A DNA stretch of 64,000 bases from contig NZ_JH600070.1 of assembly GCF_000245015.1 (NCBI RefSeq), positions 1,289,284 through 1,353,283 of the forward strand, written 5' to 3'. Each line of letters starts with the position of its first letter. The stretch's first letter is position 1. Source of the stretch: Beggiatoa alba B18LD. Lineage in GTDB: Bacteria > Pseudomonadota > Gammaproteobacteria > Beggiatoales > Beggiatoaceae. The notes under the pieces are model-generated. The model made no database searches. It saw only the letters and a program-made list of their open reading frames with translations, and was not told the origin of the DNA. This document shows, in pieces, positions 55,301 to 63,286 of this stretch. Both the position numbers and the translations under genes were made by a program.

Positions 55301-56309
55301 TAACAATCACAATAAGCCAGTCTAAGCCCCATTGGTCATTAAGAGGGGTCACTTGGGCTAAATAAGAACGGTTTTCAAAATCAAAAGTTAAGTTTTTTTC
55401 CATCCAAATATCTTTAAAACTATGTAGTTGTGTCAAGATATTTTGCCCAGCACTGTGAATAAGGGGGTCTAGGGTAGAGTCCAGATTCAAGCGGGTATAG
55501 TGCCCATCTTGTTTATAAAATGTGGGAGACTCGTTAGAAGTAGCGATTAATTGCCCCGAACGGTCAATGATAAATAATTGTCCAAAATCACCTAATTTAA
55601 ATTTATGTAAAAATTGATGAATCCCAGAAAATAATAACGATGTTCCAAATATACCCTGTAATTGCTGTTGTTTGTCATACACGCCCTGTACTGCCGTAAT
55701 GGCTAATTCTTGTTCACCCAAAGAAATGAAAACTTCACTCCAGACGGGGCGCGAGTGTTCACGGGCGACTTTAAACCATGGTCGCTCAGTCGGCAGATAG
55801 TCTTCAATCTGGCGTTGAAATTTGCCTCGCGTGCCTTCTGCATTAATCGCATAAAATTGTAAAGCACGCTCTTTGGCATGACCTTGTAAGATAAATTGTT
55901 CGCCGCTGGCATTTTGTCCCGCACCGATTAATTGATTATCAGGGGTTGCAAAATAGCTATAGCTAATGCTGGGAAAGGTATGAATTTGTTTAACGAAAAA
56001 GTTTTCTAATTGTGATAAATCTTGTGTATTTTCTTGATTAAGAGAATTTATGAGTGCATTTGCATTGACTTGATTTACTAAATGCGCAGTTGCCAAATAA
56101 TTTTGAATATTTTCTTGAATGCGGTTTGTCACTTCGTGGCGTAATTCTTCGGCGATGTTATTGACGACTTGATGCCCATAATACAGCGGTAATCCGCTGG
56201 TTAAACTCACGACAATGACAATGAGTGAAATAAAAGGGATAGTTAGCATTACACGGAGTGGTATCCGTTTCGTAAAACGCACTAACCAAGCACGCCAATA
56301 GTAAGACAT
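52341..56309 (-). CDS. Hybrid histidine kinase with PAS domains and C-terminal diguanylate cyclase
   Basis: A 1322-residue membrane protein: helix about 22-45, Cache-like sensor about 50-345, second helix about 350-372, HAMP about 375-425. HisKA has its His in FLANTSHELRTPLNGIIGL (about 450), then HATPase (ADENRLQQILNNLLSNAIKF, DTGIGIA, GTGLGLAITKQL). Next come a receiver domain (LILLDIMMPKMTG, Asp about 751), two PAS domains about 860-1110, a short coiled coil, and a GGDEF domain with GGEEF (about 1234) and I-site RPAD. One chain therefore joins kinase, receiver and an apparently active c-di-GMP synthase. ATG 56309 begins directly before the membrane anchor. Confidence 0.92.
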   Translation of the reverse strand: MSYYWRAWLVRFTKRIPLRVMLTIPFISLIVIVVSLTSGLPLYYGHQVVNNIAEELRHEVTNRIQENIQNYLATAHLVNQVNANALINSLNQENTQDLSQLENFFVKQIHTFPSISYSYFATPDNQLIGAGQNASGEQFILQGHAKERALQFYAINAEGTRGKFQRQIEDYLPTERPWFKVAREHSRPVWSEVFISLGEQELAITAVQGVYDKQQQLQGIFGTSLLFSGIHQFLHKFKLGDFGQLFIIDRSGQLIATSNESPTFYKQDGHYTRLNLDSTLDPLIHSAGQNILTQLHSFKDIWMEKNLTFDFENRSYLAQVTPLNDQWGLDWLIVIVIPQSDFTEHLTEKNQITLSVSLFIFCLAVIIGIWLAHWIGQPIFNLHIAVQRFMQGEWHYPIRVTHTKELNQLAQAFRRLAKQLNATIKRLADKNAELKRLDQLKDEFLANTSHELRTPLNGIIGLAESLLDNTEQTLNPHIQQNLSMIAMSGRRLANLVNDLLDFSKLKHKDLQLQLKPISVREAVDIACQLNAPLVKQQHLTLYNQIATDLPLILADENRLQQILNNLLSNAIKFTPQGSISITATLAPPMVQIHIQDTGIGIAPEDIARIFESFEQADGQTARTYGGTGLGLAITKQLVELHGGQISVTSIQEQGSCFTVSLPIASNMSQVLTPLTYCPVRYEPNLLSEVLQIARVYPNQHTLGKILLVDDELINLHVLSNYLTPHGYELIHATSGHEVLQILEDGVKPDLILLDIMMPKMTGYEVCKKVRARYNANELPIIIISAKNQVNDLVSGLNAGANDYLVKPVWKDELLARMRIHLQLAEVSIENMRLCAELSDNEHRLTQILESLPVGLLVTDHQGKVIYINRMGQMITGQDVSSGVNVQTLSKSYHYYLAGTNQLYPTEELLLAKALAGETCTIDNIEILRNDKRIPLESWGTPVFDEKHQVRYAIAVFQDISKRRQAEQERTHYLQALQASEERFRLIMEMLPIPLVINEIESGRILFANSQVHTVYGVAVNQLLGRSTLDLYADPSERQTVIEQFLAQNGQLRHKEVRHKRLDNQTILWVSLFLQRMEYNGQQTIITVLLDITAQKKAQEERVRLIRAIEAEKAVLSMNYKLQQEIYQRQQTEIALQKAYADLEKANADLQQLATHDQLTQLANRYWFDEYYAQTWKQMCREQKQLSLIMADVDFFKNYNDKYGHLQGNDCLQQVAAALMNSIKRPADLVARYGGEEFAIILPNTDEAGALHVAQRIQANLQEKAIVHEYSHVAKHITLSIGIATLIPHANIPLDRLVAIADQALYEAKDAGRNRIASKTVML

Positions 56310-56665
56310 ATTTTTAATAATAAATGGGTGTAAGCAAAAGGTTATTGAGCGTCATCCTTACGCCACGTTAGCAATGTTTATCCAATTCAATAAAACCCGT
56401 TTTCCTTAATTATGTAGGGTAATGTAGCAGTCTCTTATAAAGAAGAGAAAAATAAATTTTAACCTCAGTCTAAATGCGAGTAACCAACTTCATTGTTTAA
56501 AACCACTTATGTTAAAAATTTCATGCAACAATTAAGCACGATTCCTAAGCTTAAGTTAAGAATCACAACATACTTAACCAGAGCCGTGAGATATTTTATA
56601 AATTAAACAGTTTATTAAGGCGTAAAATCGCTTTAGCTATTTTACAAAGATAAGGGGTTTTCTTC

Positions 56666-56710
56666 CTTCTTTTTTCTTTACCCCGCTACGCAGGATAAAG
56701 AAAAAAGAAG
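56666..56710. repeat. 15-bp stem hairpin
   Basis: CTTCTTTTTTCTTTA (56666-56680) pairs perfectly with TAAAGAAAAAAGAAG (56696-56710) around a 15-base loop (CCCCGCTACGCAGGA). It lies in the 746-base gap between divergent genes. The stem is almost all A:T with pyrimidine/purine asymmetry. The function is unknown. Confidence 0.55.
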
Positions 56711-56716
56711 CAATAT

Positions 56717-57017
56717 AGTAAACGCACTATAAAACGGTAAAAAGCGTGATTCACCTGACTTTTGGGTTTGAGGGTTTTAAATCCTGAAAATCCTGATTCA
56801 GACAAGATTACAACATTGTCTGAATCAGGATTTTCAGAATTAACAGAATTTTCAGAATTAAAAAGACAAGAAAATTAAAAGAATAAAAAATTATGTTTTT
56901 AATTGTTTTTAATTCTGCTAATTCTGTGAATTCTGATTCAGACAAAAAAAGACCTGCTAGGTTTTAAAAACCTAGCAGGTCTCTGTTTTATTTTATAAAA
57001 CTCGCCGAACTCAAGTT
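56717..57017. repeat. Family-A left end followed by a family-B element
   Basis: TATAGTAAACGCACTATAAA (from about 56717) is the family-A left end; its right part is missing. From about 56735, family-B material follows: opposed GATTCAGAC / GTCTGAATCAGG blocks, nonamers in both directions, the GACCTGCTAGG hairpin (56951-56981) and a right end CTCGCCGAACTCAAGTT finishing at 57017. It resembles a second, decayed case of a B element inside or beside an A element. The region 56310-56665 shows no other feature than AT-rich sequence. Confidence 0.65.
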
Positions 57018-57055
57018 ACTGTATTAAGTTTCTTAACCAATGAGGAAAAAACGAT

Positions 57056-57823
57056 ATGACTATCTGGAATCCACAGCAATATTTAAAATTTGGCGATTAT
57101 CGTTTGCGTCCTGCTTTGGATTTAATTGCACGTATTCCTTTAGCGACGGCGCAAGTTGTGGTTGATTTAGGATGTGGCGCGGGAACGGTTAGCCCACATT
57201 TGCAAAATCGTTGGCAGATGGCGCGGGTGATTGGGGTTGATAGTTCTGCGGATATGTTGGCTCATGCACGTCAACAGTATCCACAAATAGAGTGGGTACA
57301 ATCAGATATTGCAAGCTGGCAACCCAGTGAATCTTGCGATATTTTGTTTTCTAATGCGGTGTTACATTGGTTAGTACATCATGATGTTTTATTGCCCCGT
57401 TTATTGCAGTGTGTCAAACCATCAGGCATTTTTGCGATACAGTTGCCTATGAGTTTTGATACACCATCGCATACGTTGATAACTCAAACGGCTTTACAAG
57501 GAGTTTGGGCAGAAACTTTGCGCCCGTTGTTGCGTGAATCGCCTGTTCAGTCTCCTGAATATTATTATGATTTGCTCGCCCCACATGTGCAGGCACTTGA
57601 TATGTGGGAGTCTGTTTATTGGCATGTGTTGACAGGTGAGAATCCTGTTGTGGAATGGATGAAAGGGACTTGGTTAAAGCCTTTATTAGATGTGCTAAAT
57701 CCTGAAGAACAACGTGCGTTTGAACAAGCGTATCGGGCAGTGATTGCACAGGCTTATCCGCGCCGAGCAGATGGTTCAACGCTTTTTCCTTTTCGCCGTT
57801 TATTTTTAATAGCTCAGTGTTAA
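57056..57823 (+). CDS. tam: Trans-aconitate 2-methyltransferase
   Basis: A SAM-dependent enzyme that methylates trans-aconitate, a by-product that inhibits aconitase. The 255 residues match Tam: WNPQQYLKFGDYRLRPALDL at the start, SAM motif I VVDLGCGAGT, GVDSSADML, then FSNAVLHWLVHHDVLL and the C-terminal EWMKGTWLKP...FPFRRLFLIA. Single gene downstream of the repeat block. Confidence 0.92.
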   Translation: MTIWNPQQYLKFGDYRLRPALDLIARIPLATAQVVVDLGCGAGTVSPHLQNRWQMARVIGVDSSADMLAHARQQYPQIEWVQSDIASWQPSESCDILFSNAVLHWLVHHDVLLPRLLQCVKPSGIFAIQLPMSFDTPSHTLITQTALQGVWAETLRPLLRESPVQSPEYYYDLLAPHVQALDMWESVYWHVLTGENPVVEWMKGTWLKPLLDVLNPEEQRAFEQAYRAVIAQAYPRRADGSTLFPFRRLFLIAQC

Positions 57824-57867
57824 AGATGGAATAAATTGCTTTCTCATCTTGCCCGAATTATGATTAC

Positions 57868-57900
57868 TGCGTATTACGATTTTTATATTTATCATACGCA
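57868..57900. promoter_or_regulatory. NikR-like operator upstream of nikKLM
   Basis: TGCGTAT (57868-57874) and ATACGCA (57894-57900) are a perfect 7-base inverted repeat with a 19-base spacer. It includes GTATTA...TCATAC, close to the NikR consensus GTATGA-N16-TCATAC, though one base shorter and with one mismatch. It lies 22 bases before the nikK start, fitting nickel-dependent repression. No nikR gene is in the window. Confidence 0.5.
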
Positions 57901-57921
57901 GGTCATCAGGGAGGGCATGTT

Positions 57922-58695
57922 ATGCATGTTTATATTAAGTCCACTTGTTTTTTAATCAGCTTTTTCACGTCTTTTGCCAGTTTTGCGCATTTTCAAACTT
58001 TGCTCCCTTCTCAAGATATTGTGAGCTTTCCGCAAGAAAATAAAATCAGTTTAACTTTAGTTTTTACTCATCCGATGGAACAACAGCCCTTGATGGAAAT
58101 GGGCGAGCCTAAGCAGTTTGGGGTGTTGGTCAATGGTCAAAAAACGGATTTATTATCTACGCTTAAGACTGTTAAGCAACAGGGGAAAACAACTTATGCA
58201 ACAGAATATAGTTTTACTGAACCTAATGATTATATTTTTTATTTAGAGCCTGCACCGTATTGGGAAGCGGCTGAAAATAAATGGATTATCCAATATACAA
58301 AAGTGGTTGTATCTGCTTTTGATGCTGAAACAGGCTGGGATAATTTGGTGGGGTTTCCAGTAGAAATAGAACCTTTAGTTCGCCCTTATGGGGTGTGGGC
58401 GGGTAATGTTTTTCGCGGGATTGTAAAGAAAGATGGGCAAGCCGTGCCCTATGCAAAGATAGAGGTGGAATATTGGAATGAATACAATGCAGTATCAATT
58501 CCCGCTGACCCATTTGTTACCCAAGTTATAAAAGCTAATGCACAAGGTGAGTTTAGTTATGCCATGCCTCGCGCGGGTTGGTGGGGGTTTGCGGCGATTG
58601 TTGATAGTGATACCCCTATAAATAGCCCAGATAGAAAGCCTGCTGTTGTAGAACAGGGGGGCGTGATGTGGATACAAACGCGAGATATGCAGTAG
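57922..58695 (+). CDS. nikK: NikK-like (DUF4198) nickel uptake component
   Basis: A 257-residue exported protein with a signal peptide (LISFFTSFASFA then HFQTLLPS). The DUF4198 fold is seen in HPMEQQPLMEM, FEPNDYIFYLEPAPYWE-type core (EPNDYIFYLEPAPYWEAAEN) and GFPVEIEPLVRPYGVWAG. The mature N-terminal His is a likely metal ligand. In NikKLMQO systems this periplasmic protein helps deliver Ni2+ to the membrane component. GGAGG precedes the ATG. It overlaps nikL by 28 bases. Confidence 0.85.
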   Translation: MHVYIKSTCFLISFFTSFASFAHFQTLLPSQDIVSFPQENKISLTLVFTHPMEQQPLMEMGEPKQFGVLVNGQKTDLLSTLKTVKQQGKTTYATEYSFTEPNDYIFYLEPAPYWEAAENKWIIQYTKVVVSAFDAETGWDNLVGFPVEIEPLVRPYGVWAGNVFRGIVKKDGQAVPYAKIEVEYWNEYNAVSIPADPFVTQVIKANAQGEFSYAMPRAGWWGFAAIVDSDTPINSPDRKPAVVEQGGVMWIQTRDMQ

Positions 58696-59258
58696 TGGCA
58701 CGTGTTCATTATATTGTTATTCAAGGGTTAATGGTATTTCTGCTATTTATTACCTCGCCTGTTTATGCGCATAAAGTAAAGTTGTTTGTGAGTGCTGAAG
58801 GTTTAACGCTACACGGTTATGCGTATTTTTCAGGCGGAAATAGCGTGCAAAATATCCCCGTGCTTATTCAAGACATGGCAGGAAATAGCATCGGCACGGT
58901 ACAAACGGATGCGCAGGGAAAATTTACTTATGTATTATCTCAAGCACAGGCTGTGCAGTTGTCTATCAATACAGGCGATGGGCATCAAGCCAGTTATCAA
59001 TTGCAATTTAGCACGCAACCATCAGCCACTGTCGTAAAGACAGCCCCGCTTGCGGAAAAAATGCCCGCTGATACGGCGGTTCTTTCTACCTTAATTGAAC
59101 AAGCTGTTTATCAACAAGTGCAGCCACTGCGTGAACAATTGGAACACTATGAAGAAAAAGTGCGCTTACACGATATTTTAGGCGGATTAGGTTATATCGT
59201 GGGCATTCTGGGTTTTTGGTTTTTCGTGCAAGGTCGGCGATTAGCGCGTAAGGAGTAG
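58668..59258 (+). CDS. nikL: NikL-like nickel uptake component
   Basis: The 196-residue protein begins at GTG 58668, with GGGGGG just upstream. A signal segment (MVFLLFITSPVYA) leads to a mature HKVKLFVSAEG start with an N-terminal His. An Ig-like carboxypeptidase-regulatory fold follows (GYAYFSGGNSVQNIPVLIQD, DAQGKFTYVL). Near the C-terminus a coiled stretch and a membrane helix (YIVGILGFWFFVQG) anchor it. This matches NikL, partner of NikM in nickel ECF importers. Coupled to both neighbours. Confidence 0.8.
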   Translation: MDTNARYAVVARVHYIVIQGLMVFLLFITSPVYAHKVKLFVSAEGLTLHGYAYFSGGNSVQNIPVLIQDMAGNSIGTVQTDAQGKFTYVLSQAQAVQLSINTGDGHQASYQLQFSTQPSATVVKTAPLAEKMPADTAVLSTLIEQAVYQQVQPLREQLEHYEEKVRLHDILGGLGYIVGILGFWFFVQGRRLARKE

Positions 59259-59261
59259 AGA

Positions 59262-59888
59262 ATGCACATTGCAGAAGGGGTTTTATCACTTCCTGTTTTA
59301 ATCAGTAGTAATCTACTCGCTGTTGGCGGGCTTGCCATCGGACTGCGTCATTTAGACTATGCCCGTATTCCATTAACCGCTGTTTTATCAGGTGTCTTTT
59401 TTATCGCTAGTTTAATTCATCTCCCTATTGGAGTGACTAGCGTACATTTATTAATGATAGGATTATGTGGGCTTTTACTGGGTTGGGCGGCATTTCCTGC
59501 CATTTTTATTGCGTTACTATTACAAGCGATTTTTTTCGGATTTGGGGGAATCACAACGCTAGGCGTTAATACTCTTATTATGGCTGTACCTGCGGTGAGT
59601 GTGTACTACTTATTTGGGCGACAGTTGCAACAAGCCAGTGCAAAAAGTGTGTTATGGCGTGGCAGTTTGGGCGCGGTGGTAGCGGTTATGTTGGGCATAC
59701 TTATCATGTCGAGTGCGTTATATCTCAGTGATGCACAAACCTATCAATATCTGATTTTCTGGGTCATCGTCTCACATCTACCCGTTATGCTAGTAGAGGG
59801 CGTTGTAACAGGGGTAACAGTCGGCTTTTTATACCGTGTGCAACCTGATTTATTAGAAATGCCGAAATATTTAGCAGAAACAGCATAA
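59262..59888 (+). CDS. nikM: NikM/CbiM-family substrate-specific membrane protein
   Basis: The S-component of a nickel/cobalt ECF importer. The product begins MHIAEGVLS; Met1-His2 and a further His bind the metal in NikM. Six to seven membrane helices span its 208 residues, with the conserved IHLPIGVTSVHLLMIG His cluster and FGFGGITTLGVNTL. AAGGAG precedes the ATG, 3 bases after nikL. The ATPase and T-component genes (nikO/cbiO, nikQ/cbiQ) do not follow; the operon ends at a family-B repeat. Confidence 0.9.
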   Translation: MHIAEGVLSLPVLISSNLLAVGGLAIGLRHLDYARIPLTAVLSGVFFIASLIHLPIGVTSVHLLMIGLCGLLLGWAAFPAIFIALLLQAIFFGFGGITTLGVNTLIMAVPAVSVYYLFGRQLQQASAKSVLWRGSLGAVVAVMLGILIMSSALYLSDAQTYQYLIFWVIVSHLPVMLVEGVVTGVTVGFLYRVQPDLLEMPKYLAETA

Positions 59889-59935
59889 TTGTGTCTGAAC
59901 CATCACTTTAGGCGTAAAATAGCTGAAGCTAATTT

Positions 59936-60121
59936 AACCTGAGTTCGGCGAGATTCTTTTAAAAAAGACAACAGCTTGTCTGAATCAGGATTAACAGGAT
60001 TTAAAACCCTTAAACCAAGAAATTAATGCGAATCATGATTTTTAATTCTGAAAATTCTGTGAATTCTGATTCAGACGAAAAAAGACCTGTTTTATTTTAT
60101 AAAACTCGTAGAACTCAGGTG
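59936..60121. repeat. Family-B element, 186 bp, with both ends
   Basis: The left end AACCTGAGTTCGGCGAG begins at 59936 and the right end CTCGTAGAACTCAGGT finishes at 60120-60121. The interior has the opposed GTCTGAATCAGG and GAATTCTGATTCAGAC arms and a shortened GACCTG remnant without the full hairpin. No exact target duplication is visible (AATTT left, GATTT right). It lies between the convergent nikM and thiG genes. Confidence 0.75.
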
Positions 60122-60151
60122 ATTTAAACCCCTAACACAAAAAATTGCGGT

Positions 60152-60952
60152 TTAAAAAAACAACCCTTCTAACGGTGAAGAAGCGGAGGCAAAGCGTTTC
60201 GGCGGAATGCGTCCTGCTAAATATGCCGCACGTCCTGCTTCTATCGCTTGGCGCATGGCGTAGCCCATCAATACAGGATTTTTCGCGCCTGCAATCGCCG
60301 TATTCATTAAGACCCCATCACACCCTAATTCCATCGCTTCCGCTGCGTGTGACGCTGTGCCAACCCCTGCATCTACTAAAATAGGCACTTTGGCATTTTC
60401 AACAATAGTAAGAATATTTAGCGGGTTACGAATACCTAAACCGCTACCAATTGGGGCGGCAAGTGGCATAACCGCAATACATCCCATTTCTTCCAATTGT
60501 TTTGCGACAATCGGGTCATCATTGGTATAAACCATGATTTTAAAATCTTCTTTGATTAAGATTTCAACGGCTTTTAACGTATCGATGATATTGGGAAATA
60601 AGGTTTTTTCATCGCCTAATACTTCTAGTTTAACAAGGCTATGTCCGTCTAAAAGTTCACGAGCTAAACGGCAAGTTCTGACGGCATCGTCAACGGTGTA
60701 GCATCCTGCGGTATTGGGCAGAATGGTGTAACGTTTTGGCGGAATCACATCGAGTAAATTAGGCTCGTCGGGCTTTTGTCCAATATTGGTGCGACGAATC
60801 GCAACAGTGACAATCTCCGCGCCACTGGCTTCTATCGCTTGACGGGTTTGTTCTAAGTCTTTGTATTTACCAGTTCCAACTAATAAGCGGGATTTATAAG
60901 TAACGCCATCAAGCACTAAAGGGTCAGCGGGCGGAGTGTAGGTGGTGCTCAT
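60152..60952 (-). CDS. thiG: Thiazole synthase
   Basis: Builds the thiazole phosphate of thiamine from deoxyxylulose phosphate, dehydroglycine and ThiS thiocarboxylate. The 266 residues match: [14 protein letters not shown] with the Lys near residue 23, [42 protein letters not shown], and [23 protein letters not shown]. It follows thiS in the same operon; ATG 60952 is 47 bases after the thiS stop. Confidence 0.96.
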   Translation of the reverse strand: MSTTYTPPADPLVLDGVTYKSRLLVGTGKYKDLEQTRQAIEASGAEIVTVAIRRTNIGQKPDEPNLLDVIPPKRYTILPNTAGCYTVDDAVRTCRLARELLDGHSLVKLEVLGDEKTLFPNIIDTLKAVEILIKEDFKIMVYTNDDPIVAKQLEEMGCIAVMPLAAPIGSGLGIRNPLNILTIVENAKVPILVDAGVGTASHAAEAMELGCDGVLMNTAIAGAKNPVLMGYAMRQAIEAGRAAYLAGRIPPKRFASASSPLEGLFF

Positions 60953-60999
60953 GTTTTATTATTTTTCCTTAGTAATGGGTGAGAGTAAATAGGCAAGAA

Positions 61000-61200
61000 T
61001 TAACCGCCACCAATGGCGTGAACAATTTCAACTTTATCTTGGGCTTGTAGGGTATATTGTGCAAATTGGCTACGAGGGACAATAGTTTGATTCACTTCAA
61101 TAGCAAGCCTGCGACCTGTAAGAGCGAGTTGTTCGACTAACTGTTGTACAGTTATTTGTTCTTGAACAGTTTTTATTTCGCCATTGACAACAATTTGCAT
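61000..61200 (-). CDS. thiS: Sulfur carrier protein ThiS
   Basis: A ubiquitin-like 66-residue protein whose C-terminal Gly-Gly is activated and thiocarboxylated to donate sulfur to ThiG. It starts MQIVVNGE, typical of ThiS, contains AIEVNQTIVPRSQF, and ends VEIVHAIGGG as required. ATG 61200 is preferred; ATG 61215 (MSEPN...) is possible, and the frame is open to 61284, which would overlap the divergent thiE. thiF and thiH are not in the window. Confidence 0.92.
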   Translation of the reverse strand: MQIVVNGEIKTVQEQITVQQLVEQLALTGRRLAIEVNQTIVPRSQFAQYTLQAQDKVEIVHAIGGG

Positions 61201-61272
61201 ATTGGGTTCACTCATAGGCTGGTTAAAAAATCGGCTTATCATAACATTCTCAGGAAAGGACAAACATAGAAT

Positions 61273-61902
61273 ATGGGGCATCATCTGCGGGGTTTATATG
61301 TCATTACTGATAGTCTTTTATTACCAACAACAGCACAGTTAGTTGCACGAGTTGCTGCATCTATTCGGGGTGGGGCAAGTGTGGTGCAGTATCGAGATAA
61401 AAGTACGGATAGTGAAAAACGGTTCGCGGAAGCGCAGGCATTACGGGCATTGTGCGCACAGCATGGCGTTATTTTTATTGTAAATGATGATGTTGTGCTG
61501 GCAAAAGCGGTGAATGCGGACGGGGTGCATATTGGGGAAGACGATGGCGAATTAGCGCAGGCACGGGCGGTTTTGGGTGAGCAGGCGATGATAGGGGTGT
61601 CATGTTATGCCAGTTTGGAACGGGCGCAAACTATGCAGGCAAATGGCGCGGATTATGTGGCGTTTGGGAGTTTTTTCCCATCGCCGACAAAACCCGATGC
61701 AAGCCCTGTGAGTCTTAATGTGTTGCGTTTAGCGCGTCAGCAGTTGACTTGCCCTATTATCGCTATTGGTGGGATTACGCCAGAGAATGGGGGCACGTTG
61801 GTAGAGGCAGGAGCAGATATGTTATCTGTTGTGAGTGGGGTTTTTGCAACATCTGATGTAGAGGCTGCAACACGGCGTTATTGTGCGTTGTTTGCAAAAT
61901 AG
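61273..61902 (+). CDS. thiE: Thiamine-phosphate synthase
   Basis: Joins the pyrimidine and thiazole phosphates to give thiamine monophosphate. The 209 residues match ThiE: GLYVITDS, VVQYRDKSTDS, IVNDDVVLAKAVNADGVHIG, and YVAFGSFFPSPTKPDA (pyrophosphate and SPTK loop), IIAIGGITPENG. Transcribed away from thiSG; the two starts are about 70 bases apart, too close to hold a TPP riboswitch for both. GGAAAGGA precedes the ATG. Confidence 0.95.
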   Translation: MGHHLRGLYVITDSLLLPTTAQLVARVAASIRGGASVVQYRDKSTDSEKRFAEAQALRALCAQHGVIFIVNDDVVLAKAVNADGVHIGEDDGELAQARAVLGEQAMIGVSCYASLERAQTMQANGADYVAFGSFFPSPTKPDASPVSLNVLRLARQQLTCPIIAIGGITPENGGTLVEAGADMLSVVSGVFATSDVEAATRRYCALFAK

Positions 61903-61910
61903 GGGTATTT

Positions 61911-62150
61911 GTCTAAATCAGGATTTTCAGAATTAACAGGATTTAAACCTCTAAACCAAGAAATTAATGCGAATCACGCTGTTTAATTCTGCTAATTCTG
62001 AAAATTCTGTGAATTCTGATTCAGACAAGCTGTTATCCTTTTAAAAGAAATTCGCCGAACTTAGGTTAGATTAAGCAGGCGTGCAATGGCTGAAGTAATT
62101 GCACGCCTGAACTCACTGTTTAATCGATAAAATCTTGCAGAACTCAGGTT
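61911..62150. repeat. Family-B elements with two right ends and a strong hairpin
   Basis: GTCTAAATCAGGATTTTCAG and its inverted partner lead to a right end TTCGCCGAACTTAGGTT at 62051-62067. A second right end (TTGCAGAACTCAGGTT) finishes at 62150. Between them a hairpin with a perfect 12-bp stem, CAGGCGTGCAAT / ATTGCACGCCTG (62076-62109), appears only here. It probably acts as a terminator region for the convergent thiE and toxin genes. Confidence 0.65.
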
Positions 62151-62161
62151 AAATAATCTTT

Positions 62162-62584
62162 TTAAGTTGAACGAACGAGAGAACGATAAAAGTTTTTTAT
62201 CTTTTCGGGTGTAAATGACGATTCAATAAGCCCTTTACAAATACGTTGAAAGACATCGATATTCATCATTTCTTTAACAATACATTGATTTATTTCTACA
62301 CAACGCTTTAATTGCGCTGTTTCCCTTATTTCTGCACGATGATATAAAACATAACTATCATGTTGTATAAAAGGATGTTCTCCCGACTTTAAAACACAAG
62401 TTGCATCATATGGTATGCCAGATTTCAGACTTGTAATAGAAACAACTAAAATAAATTCTAGGTTAGTTACTGGGTCTAAAAAAGAATCATTAAGTAATAC
62501 AAAAAGATGTTTTCTATCAGGGTCTGAAAGTGAGCCTGACGGAATCAAAAATGTGGTTCGAGCTAAAGGAATAAATAGATTCAT
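62162..62584 (-). CDS. Putative toxin paired with a Panacea antitoxin (MazF/PemK-like)
   Basis: The 140-residue protein overlaps the upstream Panacea gene as ATGA, the tight coupling expected of a toxin-antitoxin pair. Its first about 90 residues look like an SH3-type beta barrel of the PemK/MazF sort (FLIPSGSLSDPDRKHLFVLLND, ILVVSITSLKSGIPYDATCVL, HPFIQHDSYVLYHRAEI), consistent with an RNase or other translation toxin. A helical C-terminus follows. The toxin family is inferred; position and coupling are seen. Confidence 0.65.
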   Translation of the reverse strand: MNLFIPLARTTFLIPSGSLSDPDRKHLFVLLNDSFLDPVTNLEFILVVSITSLKSGIPYDATCVLKSGEHPFIQHDSYVLYHRAEIRETAQLKRCVEINQCIVKEMMNIDVFQRICKGLIESSFTPEKIKNFYRSLVRST

Positions 62585-63153
62585 AGCTGATTAAAAAACT
62601 GCTCAATTTGTTTTTCCACTTCAACAGCTTGTTTCAACTCCTGCGCAATATTAGCATCAAAACCAACTGCATACGCTAATTTCTCAAAATCAATTGGATA
62701 GGATGAGCCATGTGGATCATGCCACTCAGGACAATTATCATGTGTCCAATCACGTATAGTCCATTGATCCATCTCACCAAATTCTGCCCATATATCTGTG
62801 AGTACCGCTAATTCAGCTTGACTCAACTCATCCAGCTCGTTGTCATAAGAAAACAATTTATGCAGAGAAACTTCATGATTTTCTTTATCTGAAATCCAAC
62901 TTTCCCACTCACTGGATTGGTCATACTCACTGGATTGGTCATAACCGTTTATTAAATCCAAAGTTTGCGAGAGTACGGGACCATGAGGCATAGCGACGAA
63001 CATATCATGAGAAATAGAAAAACCAAACTGTTTAACTGCTTCACGGTCAGCAAGGTAAAGCAATTTCATTAACTTTAAATGAGGCATTCGTTTATCTGAA
63101 CTCTTATTCAGAAAAAAAGCTGCCATTTGTGCAACTTTACGTTTATTAAACAT
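62581..63153 (-). CDS. Panacea-domain (DUF4065/SocA-like) antitoxin
   Basis: The 190 residues match the Panacea (DUF4065) fold: KLMKLLYLADREAVKQFG at about 27-44, then SISHDMFVAMPHGPVLSQTL and the DWTHDNCPEWHDP region. Panacea domains act as interchangeable antitoxins for several toxin types. The middle has a duplicated YDQSSE, caused by an 18-base tandem repeat near 62908-62945, between two conserved blocks. Its partner toxin is encoded directly downstream. ATG 63153 lies behind an AT-rich promoter region. Confidence 0.85.
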   Translation of the reverse strand: MFNKRKVAQMAAFFLNKSSDKRMPHLKLMKLLYLADREAVKQFGFSISHDMFVAMPHGPVLSQTLDLINGYDQSSEYDQSSEWESWISDKENHEVSLHKLFSYDNELDELSQAELAVLTDIWAEFGEMDQWTIRDWTHDNCPEWHDPHGSSYPIDFEKLAYAVGFDANIAQELKQAVEVEKQIEQFFNQL

Positions 63154-63235
63154 ATAATCTGCTCATTTTATAAATAGTAAATTGTTTCATTATATTATTA
63201 ATATAGCCTCAATATTCAACTCATCCATAAAAAAA

Positions 63236-63270
63236 GCACCTTCCCCCAAACTCCAAAAGAAAGAAGGTGC
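63236..63270 (-). terminator. Intrinsic terminator of the gene at the window end
   Basis: GCACCTTC (63236-63243) pairs perfectly with GAAGGTGC (63263-63270). On the minus strand it is followed by TTTTTTTATGG. It lies 17 bases past the stop at 63287 and isolates the Panacea operon. Confidence 0.85.
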
Positions 63271-63286
63271 AAACGGGCTAAACGAA

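Noticed and set aside
61201-61272. TPP riboswitch between thiS and thiE
   Set aside because: The divergent starts are only about 70 bases apart and no conserved CUGAGA/ACCUGA core is present.
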